Source: an uncultured Carboxylicivirga sp. (GTDB lineage Bacteria > Bacteroidota > Bacteroidia > Bacteroidales > Marinilabiliaceae). Taken from it: a stretch of 64,000 nucleotides of DNA. This document shows positions 1 to 11,300 of this stretch, one piece after another. The translations under genes and the position numbers were made by a program. Location of the stretch: NCBI GenBank assembly GCA_947503525.1, contig CANNEA010000002.1:1054001-1118000 (forward strand), read 5' to 3'. The notes under the pieces were generated by a model, which was not told where the DNA came from, did not search any database, and was given only the letters and a program-made list of their open reading frames with translations. How positions within the stretch are numbered: the stretch's first letter is position 1; the number at the start of each line of letters is the position of its first letter.

Positions 1-1
1 A

Positions 2-2323
2 AAAGCACTCCTTCTGATATATTTATGCTGTCAATCTATCTTGCTTTCCGCGCAAAATATTGAATTGACAGGCTTTATTAGGGATGCCAATACTTTGGAG
101 GCCTTGCCTGGTGCCAACGTTGTGATTAAAGAGAAAGCCATGGGAACCATCACTCAGGTGGATGGTTCGTTTACTCTTGAATTGCGTGACCCGGAGATCA
201 GTTTAATTTTTTCGTTTATTGGTTATGAAACTCTAGAGCAGCGTTACGTCTTTAGCCAAGATTCTACCCTTCAAATATTTCTGAAACCATTAAGTATTTT
301 ACAAGGGCAAGTTGATGTGGTTGCTGATCTGACTCAGCCCGAATCGGGGCGCTTAAAGCTTAAATCCAAGGAGATAGATGTGCTTCCTCGTTTTCTGGGC
401 GAGGCTGATGCCATAAAGGCCTTACAAATGAGTGCAGGCGTACAAACGGCAACAGAAGGAGATGCAGGTATATACGTGAGGGGCGGGGGACCCGGACAGA
501 ACCTAATTCTATTGGATGATATGCCCATTCATTCGGCTAATCACTTATTGGGTATACAATCGGTTTTTAATCCCAATACTATTAGTTCGATTGAGCTGCA
601 TAAAGGTGGGATGCCTGCTGAATATGGAGGACGATTATCATCATTAATTGATGTGCGTAGTAATTTAAGACTGGACACCAGTTTGCATGCCAATCTATCA
701 TTAGGATCTTTAACTTCCGGTGCAGCTTTAAAAGTACCGATTGGAAAAAAGGCCACATTACTTTTGGGAGGGCGATACAGTCAATTGTCCGTATACAAAG
801 CCATTGCTGAGCTAGCTAATTTATCGAATAGTTTCTACCGAAAAACGGACTATAGTATGTATGATATTAATGGTGCATTTACTATAAAACCCGGCACGAA
901 ACATAGTGTTACACTTTCAGCATTGCATACCGGAGATCATTACGACTACGATCAGCCCGAACAAGCATTTAACAATTCTATTGATTGGGGTAATAAGGCT
1001 TATGGTTTAAAATGGAATTATAATGTCACAACTGATTATACAATTAAGCAAAATGTTGGCTACAGTCATTACAAGTCAGATATGAAGGCCAAATTTCAGG
1101 AGTATGGTGTACAGCTTTATTCTGAGATAAATGACTACTATTATAAGCAAAATCATTTGTTTAATATTGGGGATGTATTTGTAAAATCAGGTTTGGAATA
1201 TCACAAATACGAAGTAGTACCTGATCGCCTGGATATTACAAGTACAGATAATGCCGTCTCCTTTCAATCGGAGTTGCATGGCCATGAGGCATCCTTATAT
1301 GTTCAAGCCGAATGGAATATAAAGCCAAAGTGGACCTTAAATACAGGTCTGCGGTTAAATTGGTATGTACATACAGGGCCATACGCCGAGCCAATAAGGA
1401 ATGAATTTGGTCAGATCAATGATACGATTCAATACGGCAAGGGAGATTTATTGCAGCAATACCTGACACTGGATCCTAGAATAATGGCATCTTATCAGTT
1501 AGATGAGATGCAGAGTTTAAAAGCTAGTTATACCTATACTAGCCAAAATCTTCATTTAGCAACAGTTTCAAGTGTATCTATGCCCACTGATATATGGTTG
1601 CCAAGTACAGTTAATGTTCGTCCGCAACGAGCGCATCAAATTTCGGCAGGTTATTATTATCGAATACCAAGCTGGTCATTTTCTGCAGAGTTATATTACA
1701 AACGCATGAATAATCTTATTGAGTTTAAAGGTGGTTTATTTGCGAAATCAAATGAATTGGCTGTTGATCAGAATATGGAACAGGGAAAAGGAAATGCCTA
1801 TGGCATGGAGCTGTATGCTCAAAAAAGAATGGGGCGTATTACGGGATGGGCTTCATATACCTTGGCTCGGTCTGATAGACAATTTGAGGGCTTGAATAAT
1901 GGTAAGGTGTTTCCTGCAAAATATGATCGAAGACATGACTTATCTGTCATTGCCAATTACAAATTGAATCCTCAACTAAGTTTTTCTGCAGCCTTCATCT
2001 TAACAAGTGGTTCAAGAATGACGATTGCAGAAGGCCGATATATTATTGAAGGAAAGGTTGCCAACGCTTATGGTGATTTGAATGGATATGGAATGCCGGC
2101 TTATCACCGTTTGGATTTGTCTGCCAACATGTTGTTAGTTGATAAGTCGAAATGGAAAAGCCATTTGAATCTGAGTATTTATAATGTGTATAGTCGGATG
2201 AATACTTATTATATCTATTTTGGAATTTCAGGTGATTTGGATAATTATGAATTGAATGTACAAGCTCAACAGGTGAGTTTATTCCCAATATTGCCTTCCT
2301 TAAGTTGGAGTATAGAATTTTGA
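2..2323 (+). CDS. TonB-dependent receptor with carboxypeptidase-like N-domain (5' end outside window)
   Basis: Outer-membrane TonB-dependent transporter. The frame is open to the window edge: codons 2-40 encode a hydrophobic stretch (KALLLIYLCCQSILL) ending in SAQ, a signal peptide, so the real start lies upstream and the TTG at 41 is not the start. The mature protein opens with a carboxypeptidase-D regulatory-like beta domain (TGFIRDANTLEALPGANV), followed by a plug with the typical VRGGGPGQNLILLDD segment, then a long beta-barrel ending in Phe (SWSIEF). There is no SusD partner; the next gene is a DUF4249 lipoprotein, the usual partner of this receptor subclass. The substrate cannot be told from sequence. 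Confidence 0.93.
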   Translation, partial: KALLLIYLCCQSILLSAQNIELTGFIRDANTLEALPGANVVIKEKAMGTITQVDGSFTLELRDPEISLIFSFIGYETLEQRYVFSQDSTLQIFLKPLSILQGQVDVVADLTQPESGRLKLKSKEIDVLPRFLGEADAIKALQMSAGVQTATEGDAGIYVRGGGPGQNLILLDDMPIHSANHLLGIQSVFNPNTISSIELHKGGMPAEYGGRLSSLIDVRSNLRLDTSLHANLSLGSLTSGAALKVPIGKKATLLLGGRYSQLSVYKAIAELANLSNSFYRKTDYSMYDINGAFTIKPGTKHSVTLSALHTGDHYDYDQPEQAFNNSIDWGNKAYGLKWNYNVTTDYTIKQNVGYSHYKSDMKAKFQEYGVQLYSEINDYYYKQNHLFNIGDVFVKSGLEYHKYEVVPDRLDITSTDNAVSFQSELHGHEASLYVQAEWNIKPKWTLNTGLRLNWYVHTGPYAEPIRNEFGQINDTIQYGKGDLLQQYLTLDPRIMASYQLDEMQSLKASYTYTSQNLHLATVSSVSMPTDIWLPSTVNVRPQRAHQISAGYYYRIPSWSFSAELYYKRMNNLIEFKGGLFAKSNELAVDQNMEQGKGNAYGMELYAQKRMGRITGWASYTLARSDRQFEGLNNGKVFPAKYDRRHDLSVIANYKLNPQLSFSAAFILTSGSRMTIAEGRYIIEGKVANAYGDLNGYGMPAYHRLDLSANMLLVDKSKWKSHLNLSIYNVYSRMNTYYIYFGISGDLDNYELNVQAQQVSLFPILPSLSWSIEF

Positions 2324-2483
2324 TATGAAAAAAGCGCCAACTATGTTGAATAAAAATGTATTACGGATTAAGCTATATGTAGTTGAATTCACTTTTAAGT
2401 ATCAAAACTGATTGCATACTTAGTTGTAATTATTTAAACAGTAGATAAATTGAAGTTGATTAAAGTATAGAATGTGGGTTAAT

Positions 2484-3332
2484 ATGGATAAAGTAATTTC
2501 TTACATAGTCATTGTGGTTTTCCTTATGGGATGCTACCCTGAATTAGATTTTACGCCTGAAAACTATAAGTCGCAGGTTGTGGTAGATGGTAGGATTGAA
2601 AACGGACGTTTGGCTAGAGTGTTTCTAACCCGATCTGCTGCATATACAGGGACTAATGATTCCATTTCGCTATTAGAACAAATCATTACAAAGGCTAAAG
2701 TTGAGATAAGTGATGGAGAGCAAAGTGAAGTGTTAACATTAAAGAGAGATGACAATCTTTTTCCTCCATTTTATTACAAAGGCAATAGGATGATCGGTGA
2801 AATAGGTAAGAGCTATACTTTAACTATTATTGATCGGGGGGATACGATTCGTTCAAGTACTTCAATACCGGAACCGCCTATATTAACTCAGCAATGGCTT
2901 GAGCCAAATGTGGATAATGATACCTTAGCAACACTTAATATTGAATTAAATGATGAAATAGGCACAAAGGATTATTATCGTTTTTATACGCGCTCATTAT
3001 CTGGGGGTGGAGATTATCAATCTGCCTGGTTAGCCAATTATTCAGATGATTATTTTAATGGAGATCTCATTCAATTGGCTCTATTAAGGGGAAAGGAAAA
3101 TCCCTTGTCACCTTCCAATGAGTTCTTTTTCCACATTGACGACATGGCTTTAATAAAGGCCTGTAAAATGGATAAGGCCTCTTTTGATTTTTGGACTTCG
3201 TTTGACAATGAAGTCTCCAATGGTCGAAACCCGTTTGCTTCATCCAATAAACAAGTTCATCATAACATTATAGGAGGCATCGGTATTTGGTGCGGCTTTG
3301 GTGTGAACGAATATTATACTGAAGGAAAATAA
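2484..3332 (+). CDS. DUF4249-type outer-membrane lipoprotein
   Basis: Predicted lipoprotein of about 282 residues. The ATG at 2484 gives a clean lipoprotein signal (MDKVISYIVIVVFLMGC, lipid Cys17); an in-frame ATG at 2472 would only add MWVN. The mature part begins with VVVDGRIENGRLARVFLTRSA, typical of DUF4249 proteins, which are encoded next to TonB receptors in Bacteroidota and are thought to form a surface accessory to them. It lies 148 bases after the receptor with no terminator between, so the two are probably co-transcribed. Function beyond receptor accessory is unknown. Confidence 0.85.
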   Translation: MDKVISYIVIVVFLMGCYPELDFTPENYKSQVVVDGRIENGRLARVFLTRSAAYTGTNDSISLLEQIITKAKVEISDGEQSEVLTLKRDDNLFPPFYYKGNRMIGEIGKSYTLTIIDRGDTIRSSTSIPEPPILTQQWLEPNVDNDTLATLNIELNDEIGTKDYYRFYTRSLSGGGDYQSAWLANYSDDYFNGDLIQLALLRGKENPLSPSNEFFFHIDDMALIKACKMDKASFDFWTSFDNEVSNGRNPFASSNKQVHHNIIGGIGIWCGFGVNEYYTEGK

Positions 3333-3336
3333 AAAA

Positions 3337-3376
3337 CAAAAGAGGTAAACCTATTGGCTTACCTCTTTTGCTTTTA
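3337..3376. terminator. Bidirectional intrinsic terminator
   Basis: A perfect 12-base inverted repeat (CAAAAGAGGTAA at 3337-3348 and TTACCTCTTTTG at 3359-3370) with a 10-base loop. It sits between two convergent genes and has A-rich and T-rich flanks, so it can stop transcription from both sides. Confidence 0.85.
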
Positions 3377-3408
3377 CTAGTTATATATTAACTATGGCAT
3401 CAAGAGTC

Positions 3409-4623
3409 TTAATTAACGCGATTCTCCATTTCTTCCATGAATTTCTCCAATTCACTTTCAAAGTTGGCAAGATTATTTTCAAAGAATGTCTCGGCAGCTA
3501 CTAATGAGCCATCGCTAAATTCAAATTGAAGATCAATATACCATTCGTCACCACCATATGAAATATCATCCTTTACAACTACAGCAATAGCTTTAGCAAT
3601 TATAGTATTATCAGATGCATAGCGGATACTTAAATGTGCATGATTGTTTAAGGCATCAGCCATGGCTTGCTTTTCTTCCTGTGAAGTTTCAGCTGTACTT
3701 TCGGCAAGTTGTTTAATTGCAGCTTCTGCGTTTATTTCAGCAACAACCTTTACTTCTAATACCTGAATTGAAGTAGCAGCCGTTTTTACCATAGCTTCTT
3801 CATCAAGATCGCCCTCGTAAGTACCGGAAAGCAGATGTTCAAAAATAACCTTTGTATCATTTAAGAATGAATATCTCCAGCTAACTGAATTGTTAACATT
3901 GCCTAGTTCTGCCTGAAATGAATAAGGTATTGGATTGAATGTTAGGTTGCAGTTTTCAATATCACCAGTACTTGAGAAATCCATTACAATATTGCTGGAA
4001 GCAATTAATTCATCATCAACTTTCATCTCGAAATACAAGCTCTTCAACATTTCGTTGATAACTGTGCCATCTTCCATTACTTCTCCTTTGCCCGGGAAGT
4101 CACCGTCATAAACCTCAAAATCATAAATGCGAAGCATTGCATTGTTTGTTGTAGATTCTTCAGAAGCAGGAAACATGAAAATAATTTCATCCCCTTCAAC
4201 TGAGGTTTGGTCGAAATCTTCAATGTCCGCATTCCATTCCCATGTTCCTTTTCCTTCAGCCCATAACGAACTTAATACTCCATCGTTGTTAGTGGCTAAT
4301 GCCTTAAGGTTGCTGAAATGATCCTGAACCGGTTTTTGCTTAGCCATGTCATCACCCAATTGAGCAATGGCTAATACAATTTTAGGAGCTGAACTGCTTG
4401 AGTTATTCATGACTTTCACCATATCAGCGCTCGTATTGGCAAATTTGGTTTCAGAAAGACCTCTCATGTCTTCTATCAATCCTAATCCGGACTCTTCAAT
4501 CTTAGCTTTATCAGCCTCTGCCCCAAGAGGACTGAATATATCTCCTTCTTCATCCTTGTTGCAGCTTGCAAATCCAACAGCAAGCGCAATGGCGATTGAT
4601 AAAAATTTAGATGTTTTTTTCAT
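3409..4623 (-). CDS. Hypothetical lipoprotein, acidic
   Basis: A 404-residue protein that I do not recognise. The N-terminus is a lipoprotein signal (MKKTSKFLSIAIALAVGFASC, lipid Cys21) followed by acidic NKDEEGD, which in Bacteroidota often goes with surface export. The mature part is rich in Glu, Asp, Ala and Asn, has a predicted helical, Ala/Glu-rich section (around residues 285-325, AEINAEAAIKQLAEST) and ends in a charged helix. It is transcribed alone, convergent with the DUF4249 gene and divergent from the amidase. No catalytic motif is visible. Confidence 0.75.
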   Translation of the reverse strand: MKKTSKFLSIAIALAVGFASCNKDEEGDIFSPLGAEADKAKIEESGLGLIEDMRGLSETKFANTSADMVKVMNNSSSSAPKIVLAIAQLGDDMAKQKPVQDHFSNLKALATNNDGVLSSLWAEGKGTWEWNADIEDFDQTSVEGDEIIFMFPASEESTTNNAMLRIYDFEVYDGDFPGKGEVMEDGTVINEMLKSLYFEMKVDDELIASSNIVMDFSSTGDIENCNLTFNPIPYSFQAELGNVNNSVSWRYSFLNDTKVIFEHLLSGTYEGDLDEEAMVKTAATSIQVLEVKVVAEINAEAAIKQLAESTAETSQEEKQAMADALNNHAHLSIRYASDNTIIAKAIAVVVKDDISYGGDEWYIDLQFEFSDGSLVAAETFFENNLANFESELEKFMEEMENRVN

Positions 4624-4978
4624 TTTATACTTTTTATAGGTGCAACGTTAACAACTGAAAACCTTCCCCAGAGGTATGTCGTTTTTATATTACGTTGCTA
4701 ATCTCCGTTTTAATTCTAGCATTTGAAATTTGTACTACTTAGACAATAGAATTGTCCGGTACACGTATTCAATACGCTAATATTTCTATTAATGTTATCC
4801 TTTAGTCCGATAAAAAAATGTTTTGTTCCCATGCATCTATTGCTTGATCAGTTATTTGAGTCTTGAATTTTATTTCATTTATATTCATTCTAAATATTTT
4901 CTGCTTAAACAGCTTAAGCAGATTCGTTTTGTTTTCACTATCTTCAACATAGATTTATTCATATCTCAATAGTATTTT
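4624..4978. other. Divergent intergenic region, promoters only
   Basis: 355 bases between the divergent lipoprotein and amidase genes. It is AT-rich with no credible coding frame or RNA fold. A weak promoter toward the amidase is listed separately. Toward the lipoprotein, TAACGTTG (minus strand, 4643-4650) resembles a -7 element with one mismatch but has no matching -33 element. Confidence 0.6.
4927..4957 (+). promoter_or_regulatory. Possible Bacteroidota-type promoter for the amidase
   Basis: TTTTG at 4927-4931, then 18 bases, then TAGATTTA at 4950-4957 (consensus TAnnTTTG, last base off), 21 bases before the start codon. The spacing is slightly short of the 20 seen elsewhere in this window. 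Confidence 0.35.
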
Positions 4979-6589
4979 ATGAAACGTCGTCATTTTATCA
5001 TCAATTCCATTTTAGCAGGTGTGGCCATAGGGGCTAAAGCTTGTCAGCCTGTAGGCAATGAAACTGATAATAGTTCAGAGTTAGCTTCGCCATTGGATTT
5101 TAGTCTTAACGAACTTGATGTAAGAGAGCTTCAAGGTTTGATGGAAAAGGGAGAATACTCCTCGCGTCAGATTACTGAACTATATATTAAGCGTATTAAA
5201 GAAGTTGATCAGGCCGGTCCAAAGACTAAAGCGGTGGTTGAGCTAAATCCGGAAGCTATGGTTATTGCCGAGGCCTTGGATAAGGAACGTCGGGATGGTA
5301 AAGTTCGTGGTCCCTTGCATGGAATTCCGATTTTGATAAAAGAAAATATAGACTCGGCGGACCAAATGATAACATCTGCAGGGTCATTGGCTTTGGCTGG
5401 ACACAAATGTTCGAAAGATGCTTTTATAGTTGAGAAGGTGAGAGAAGCTGGAATGGTGTTGTTGGGTAAAACTAATTTGAGTGAATGGGCCAATTTCCGT
5501 TCAACGAATTCGAGTAGTGGGTGGAGTGGACGAGGAGGTCAAACACGCAATCCATATATACTGGATCGAACTCCATGTGGCTCTTCATCAGGATCTGCGG
5601 TTGCTGTATCTGCTAATCTGGCACCATTGGCGATAGGCACAGAAACGGACGGGTCTATAGTTTGTCCTTCCGGTATTAATGGAATTGTTGGTATTAAGCC
5701 AACCGTAGGATTATGGTCACGATCCGGAATTATTCCTATTTCTGAGAGTCAGGATACCGCCGGTCCAATGGGGAAAAGTGTTAAAGATGCGGCTCTCTTG
5801 TTAAGTGCTTTAGTGGCTAAAGATAATAATGATGAGGCCAGTAAAGCTTTACCAGAAGATTTTGGGGTATATCTTAATTTTGATGAATTCGCACTATCCG
5901 GCTCCCGCATTGGCTATATGAAACAATATTCATCATTCGATAAAAGAGTAGCTGCGATAATGGATGAAGTGGTTGCTACGCTGAAAGAGAAAGGGGCTGA
6001 CGTTGTCGAGATTGAAAAGGATGAGGCCATAGCAGGTATTGGTTCTAATGAATGGACGGTTTTATTATGTGAGTTTAAAGATGGTATCAATAAATATTTA
6101 AAATCACATCCTGAGATTGGCTTGAAGGATTTAAGTGAATTGATTGCCTATAATAAAACTCATGCAGAAAAGGAGATGCCATGGTTTGAGCAGGAAATAT
6201 TAATAATGGCTAATGAAACCAAGGGTTTGAAAGATGAGAAATATAATAAGGCACTGGCAAATGCTAAAAAACTTTCTCAGGCAAATGGTATTGACAAGCT
6301 AATTGATGGAAATAAGTTAGATGCCCTATTAGCTCCGACTAATGGTCCGGCTTGGGTGATTGACTATGTAAATGGTGATAATTTCAGTGGAGGAAGTTCA
6401 ACTTTGGCTGCAGTTTCTGGATACCCTAGTGTTACAGTGCCGGCAGGGAATATATTAGGGCTGCCAATTGGAGTATCATTCTTTGGCAAGGCCTGGAGCG
6501 AAAGTAGACTGATTCAATTATCATATGCTTATGAAAGGGCCAGTAAAAAACGTATTGTACCTGAGTTTAAGCCAAGCTTACTTGAATAG
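4979..6589 (+). CDS. Amidase-signature family hydrolase, Tat-type lipoprotein
   Basis: Amidase of the Ser-cisSer-Lys (GatA/FAAH-like) family, 536 residues. Lys121 lies in GIPILIKENID, the serine cluster GSSSGS is at 201-206, and the nucleophile is Ser226 in TDGSIVCPSG, so the catalytic triad is complete. The N-terminus carries a twin arginine (MKRRHFI) and a short hydrophobic stretch ending AKAC (Cys22), suggesting a Tat-exported lipoprotein rather than the cytosolic GatA, and no gatB or gatC is adjacent. The substrate is not evident; periplasmic amide or peptide-amide hydrolysis is an inference. It is monocistronic. Confidence 0.88.
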   Translation: MKRRHFIINSILAGVAIGAKACQPVGNETDNSSELASPLDFSLNELDVRELQGLMEKGEYSSRQITELYIKRIKEVDQAGPKTKAVVELNPEAMVIAEALDKERRDGKVRGPLHGIPILIKENIDSADQMITSAGSLALAGHKCSKDAFIVEKVREAGMVLLGKTNLSEWANFRSTNSSSGWSGRGGQTRNPYILDRTPCGSSSGSAVAVSANLAPLAIGTETDGSIVCPSGINGIVGIKPTVGLWSRSGIIPISESQDTAGPMGKSVKDAALLLSALVAKDNNDEASKALPEDFGVYLNFDEFALSGSRIGYMKQYSSFDKRVAAIMDEVVATLKEKGADVVEIEKDEAIAGIGSNEWTVLLCEFKDGINKYLKSHPEIGLKDLSELIAYNKTHAEKEMPWFEQEILIMANETKGLKDEKYNKALANAKKLSQANGIDKLIDGNKLDALLAPTNGPAWVIDYVNGDNFSGGSSTLAAVSGYPSVTVPAGNILGLPIGVSFFGKAWSESRLIQLSYAYERASKKRIVPEFKPSLLE

Positions 6590-6702
6590 AACTAAATGTA
6601 TGGTGATTAATTATAAGGATTGTAGGATATCGTTCTATGATTGATTGTCGGTGTTTGTCATTGAAATAAGTAAATTGATTTGTAATCATTTTATGAACAA
6701 AT

Positions 6703-6732
6703 AAAAAAGGCTAGTCAAATTCATGACTAGCC
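6703..6732 (-). terminator. Intrinsic terminator after gltD
   Basis: A perfect 9-base stem (GGCTAGTCA 6709-6717, TGACTAGCC 6724-6732) with a 6-base loop. On the minus strand the stem is followed by six T, which fits termination of the gltB-gltD transcript. Confidence 0.85.
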
Positions 6733-6803
6733 TCTGCATTTAATAACAACCTTATTGATAATATTTCGAAATCTTAATTCGAGTTTACTTTTAGGAACTT
6801 AAG

Positions 6804-8222
6804 CTAACTTAAAAATTCGTGTACGCTTTCTGCAGCCTCACGTCCTTTTGCTATTGCTGTTACCACAAGACTTGCACCATTGGAGGCATCACCTGCAGCA
6901 AATACATTCGCCTTGCTCGTTTGATACTTTTCATCAATTTTGATGTTGCCTCTTTGATCAAGCTCCAAGTCAAATTCCTTAACTAAACCTTCATGTACAG
7001 GACTAAGGAAACCCATCGAAAGCATCACCATATCAACATCCATTAGGTATGCTGTTTCAGGTTTTTCGGTCATTTGCCATTGCCCATTCTCACCTTTATT
7101 CCATTCCACTTCAACCAACTCCACTTGTTTTAATTGGCCATTTTCACCAATAAAACGCTTGGTATTTAAACTCCACTTACGTTCACACCCTTCCTGATGA
7201 GAAGTAGATGTTTTAAGCGTTGTAGGCCAGTAAGGCCACGGATTCCCCTTAGCTCTGCTTTCAGGAGGTTTAGGAAGTATTTCAATTTGAGTTACAGACT
7301 TTGCTTTCTGACGAATTGAAGTTCCAACACAGTCACTACCGGTATCTCCACCACCTATAACCAATACGTTTTTACCTGTGGCAGCTAAGCGTTCCCCATT
7401 TGTGAATTGTTCGCCCCTATTAACTTTATTCTGCTGTCTTAAAAAGTCCATGGCAAAATGCACACCTACAAGTTCTCTCCCTTCAGCAGGAAGATCTCTT
7501 GGTTTCATTGCGCCAATGGTTAATACAATAGCATCGTAGTCTTTTACCAATTCTTCACCTTTAATGTCTTCACCTACTGAAGTATTGGTTTTGAAGATGA
7601 TGCCTTCCTGCTCAAAAATAGCTAAACGACGGTCAATTACTTTTTTATTTAATTTGAAATCAGGTATACCATAACGCAATAATCCGCCAATAGCATCGTC
7701 TTTTTCAAATACCGTTACAGTATGTCCCGCCTGATTTAGAAGATCAGCCGTAGATAATCCGGCAGGGCCAGAACCAATAATTGCTACCTTTTTGCCAGTT
7801 CTATGTTCAGGAATTCTAACCTGTACATAACCAGAATCAAAAGCCTTTTCTACAATTGAAGCTTCGTTTTCACGAATTGTAACGGCTTCGTCATGTATAG
7901 CTAAAACACATGATTTCTCACATGGACTAGGGCATATGCGACCTGTAAATTCAGGAAAGCTATTGGTTGAGTGAAGAATATCACTTGCTAATTTCCATTC
8001 ACCTTTATAAACGGCATCTTGCCATTCAGGTATTTTGCTGCCAACCGGACATGCCCAATGACAAAATGGGATACCACAGTCCATACAGCGTGATGCTTGA
8101 AGTACACGATCTTCCTGGTTAAGCGTTTGTTCCACCTCGCCGTAATCGTCAACGCGTTCGTTTACCGGGCGATTGCCACCTTCTTTTCGTGTTATATTCA
8201 TGAAACCTTTCGGATCAGCCAT
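6804..8222 (-). CDS. gltD: Glutamate synthase (NADPH) small subunit
   Basis: Small subunit of glutamate synthase, passing electrons from NADPH through FAD and [4Fe-4S] clusters to GltB. The N-terminal ferredoxin-like part has CMDCGIPFCHWACP (near residues 46-59) and CPSPCEKSC (near 97-105). An FAD-binding GSGPAG follows near 150 and an NADPH-binding GGGDTGSD further on. The ATG at 8222 (MADPKGFMNITRKEG) matches the usual family N-terminus; two extra codons upstream are open. It lies about 90 bases downstream of gltB on the same strand and ends at a strong terminator, so gltBD is an operon. Confidence 0.96.
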   Translation of the reverse strand: MADPKGFMNITRKEGGNRPVNERVDDYGEVEQTLNQEDRVLQASRCMDCGIPFCHWACPVGSKIPEWQDAVYKGEWKLASDILHSTNSFPEFTGRICPSPCEKSCVLAIHDEAVTIRENEASIVEKAFDSGYVQVRIPEHRTGKKVAIIGSGPAGLSTADLLNQAGHTVTVFEKDDAIGGLLRYGIPDFKLNKKVIDRRLAIFEQEGIIFKTNTSVGEDIKGEELVKDYDAIVLTIGAMKPRDLPAEGRELVGVHFAMDFLRQQNKVNRGEQFTNGERLAATGKNVLVIGGGDTGSDCVGTSIRQKAKSVTQIEILPKPPESRAKGNPWPYWPTTLKTSTSHQEGCERKWSLNTKRFIGENGQLKQVELVEVEWNKGENGQWQMTEKPETAYLMDVDMVMLSMGFLSPVHEGLVKEFDLELDQRGNIKIDEKYQTSKANVFAAGDASNGASLVVTAIAKGREAAESVHEFLS

Positions 8223-8312
8223 AATCATTCGTTTTAAAAGAAAAACCGGGAGTGATTCATTTGAACGTCACTCGTTCTCAACAACCGGTTTGCTCTTAAT
8301 TAATCTTTAAAT

Positions 8313-11300
8313 CTATTCTCTAATAAAAGGAGCATCTTCTGTTTCGCGAAGTTTTTGCTCCAACTCCTTGATTTTTTGCTCTTGCAATACCTTCTTGTAT
8401 TCGAATGGAATCACTTTCACAAATTTTGGTAAATACTGCGTCCAGTTCACCAATATCTCTTGAGCTTTAGAACTATTGGTGTGTAATAGATGCTTGTTAA
8501 GCAAGAATTGAAGTTCTTGAACATCAGCATGATCTTCTACCGGTGTTAAGTCAACCAAACCTTTATTGCAATAATAATCAAGGTTCTCATCCTCGTCAAG
8601 TACATAGGCAATACCACCACTCATACCAGCAGCAAAGTTTCTACCTGTCTTACCGAGTACCACTACACGTCCACCGGTCATGTATTCACAACAGTGGTCA
8701 CCTACTCCTTCAACAACAGCATATGCTCCTGAGTTTCTTACCGCAAAACGCTCACCTGCAACACCTCTGACATAAAGGAATCCATCTGTAGCACCATATA
8801 GTACTGTGTTTCCTATTATGATGTTATCTTCTGGCTTAAAGCTGGACCCATGCGGAGGGACAACGATTATTTTACCACCTGATAATCCTTTACCCAGGTA
8901 ATCGTTAGCATCGCCATCTAACCTGAAGCTGACTCCCTTGGTAAGGAATGCTCCAAAACTTTGTCCGGCCGATCCGTTAAATGTACAGTTGATCGTATTT
9001 TTAGTTAATCCTTTTTCTCCATATCGTTTCGAAACTTCACCAGATAACATAGCACCTACAGTACGATCTGTATTTTGTATGTCTTTGGCAATCCATACTT
9101 TGGATTCGTTGATCAATGCAGGTTGTGCTTCTTTTATTAAGCTGCGATCAAGAACTTCCTCAATATTGTGATCTTGAACTGAAGTATTTCTAATAGGATA
9201 TGTTTTTCCTTCTTCAGGAAAATATAATAGCTTACTTAAATCAACGCCTTTTGATTTCCAGTTACCAACCTCAGGATTCTGCTCCAAAAGATCACTACGA
9301 CCAATAATGTCATCCATTGATTTGTAACCCATCTCAGCTAAATACTCACGAACTTCTTCTGCTATAAAGTTGAAGAAGTTGACAACGTATTTGTAGCGAC
9401 CTATAAATCGTTTTCTTAAGGCTTCATCCTGAGTTGCTATACCTGCCGGGCAAGTATTCAAGTGACACTTACGCATCATGATACATCCCAGAGTAACTAA
9501 AGCTGATGTTGCAAAACCATACTCCTCAGCTCCAAGCATTGCCATTTTAATGACATCCAGTCCGGTTTTTAACTGACCATCCGTTTGGATTTTAACACGT
9601 CCTCGGAGATTGTTCATCACCAAGGTTTGTTGGGTCTCAGCCAAACCAATTTCTACCGGTAATCCTGCATGTTTAATAGAGCTTGTAGGGCTGGCTCCGG
9701 TTCCCCCTTCAGTTCCACTTATTACAATAAGATCTGCGTGGGCTTTAGCCACACCTGCAGCAACTGTTCCAACACCATTCTCAGATACCAACTTCACACT
9801 AATACGTGCTGCCGGATTGGTGTTTTTTAAGTCATATATTAACTGAGCTAAATCCTCAATTGAATAAATATCGTGATGAGGAGGAGGTGAAATCAATGTA
9901 ATGCCGGGAGTAGAGCTTCTCAGCTTTGCTATAATCTTATCTACTTTAAATCCTGGCAACTGGCCACCTTCACCTGGCTTAGCACCTTGTGCAATTTTAA
10001 TCTGTAATTCATCAGCATTAACCAAATAGTTGTTGGTTACACCAAATCGTCCACTTGCAATTTGCTTAATTGAACTTCTGGCTTCGCTTTTGAATCGTTT
10101 AGCATCTTCACCACCTTCACCGGTATTACTTCTACCACCTACTGTATTCATGGCTTTTGCAAGAGCTTCATGAGCTTCTTTTGAAATAGAACCATATGAC
10201 ATGGCACCTGTTACAAAACGCTTCATGATTTCTGAAGCTGGTTCAACTTCACTGATGTCGATTGATTGACCTTTTTTAGGTTTCATTAATCCGCGAAGGA
10301 ATAATGGAGTTTTATTATCCTGGTCAACTCTTTGACTATACTCTTTATATTTATTATAGTCATTCTCAGTAGTGGCCCATTGAAGTAAGCCTACCGTTTC
10401 AGGATTCCAACCATGTTTTTCACCATACTTACGGTATGTGTAACTACCTTTTGTGTCGAATGGATTTTTATTAAATGTTGGTGCAAAAGCCTTAGCATGA
10501 TCCAATGCACTTTCTTTTGCAATTTCTTCAAAACCAACACCACCTATTTTAGTTGGTGTTCCTACAAAGCATTTATTTATAACGGTCTGAGATATACCAA
10601 TGGCTTCAAAAATTTGTGCTCCATGGTAACTTCTCAAGGTGCTAATTCCCATTTTAGAGAATATCTTAAGCAAACCTTTATCAACCGCTTTAATGTAATT
10701 TTCACGCGCAACACTATACTCTTCCTTTATGCTGCCTTTTTTAACCATTTCATCAATAGTGGCAAAGCACAAATAAGGATTAATAACACTTGCTCCATAA
10801 CCAAGTAGCAAGGCAAAATGCATTACTTCCCTTGCCTCAGCTGTTTCAACCACCAAACCAACCTGCATACGCTTTTTGGCTTTAATAAGGTGGTGATGTG
10901 CTGCTGATACGGCCAATAGTGACGGAACAGCTGCGTGATCCACATCTATATTTTTGTCACTTAAAATGATATAATTTTTTCCATCATCAACTGCTTTTTC
11001 CGCAGCTGCACAAATGTCATCAATTGCTTTTTCCAATCCTTTACTTCCTGCATTGACAGGGTAAATCATCGGGATCGAAGCATGCGTAAATTCTTCACGG
11101 TGATAATCCTTAATTTTAGCAAGGTCAGTATTAGTCATAACAGGACTTTCGAACTTAATCGAACGACACTGTGAAGGCTCTTCGCTTAATAAATTCTTAG
11201 ATACGGATCCAATGTAATTGGTTAAGGCCATTACCAAACCTTCGCGTATGGGGTCAATAGGAGGATTGGTAACCTGTGCAAACAATTGGCGGAAATATGA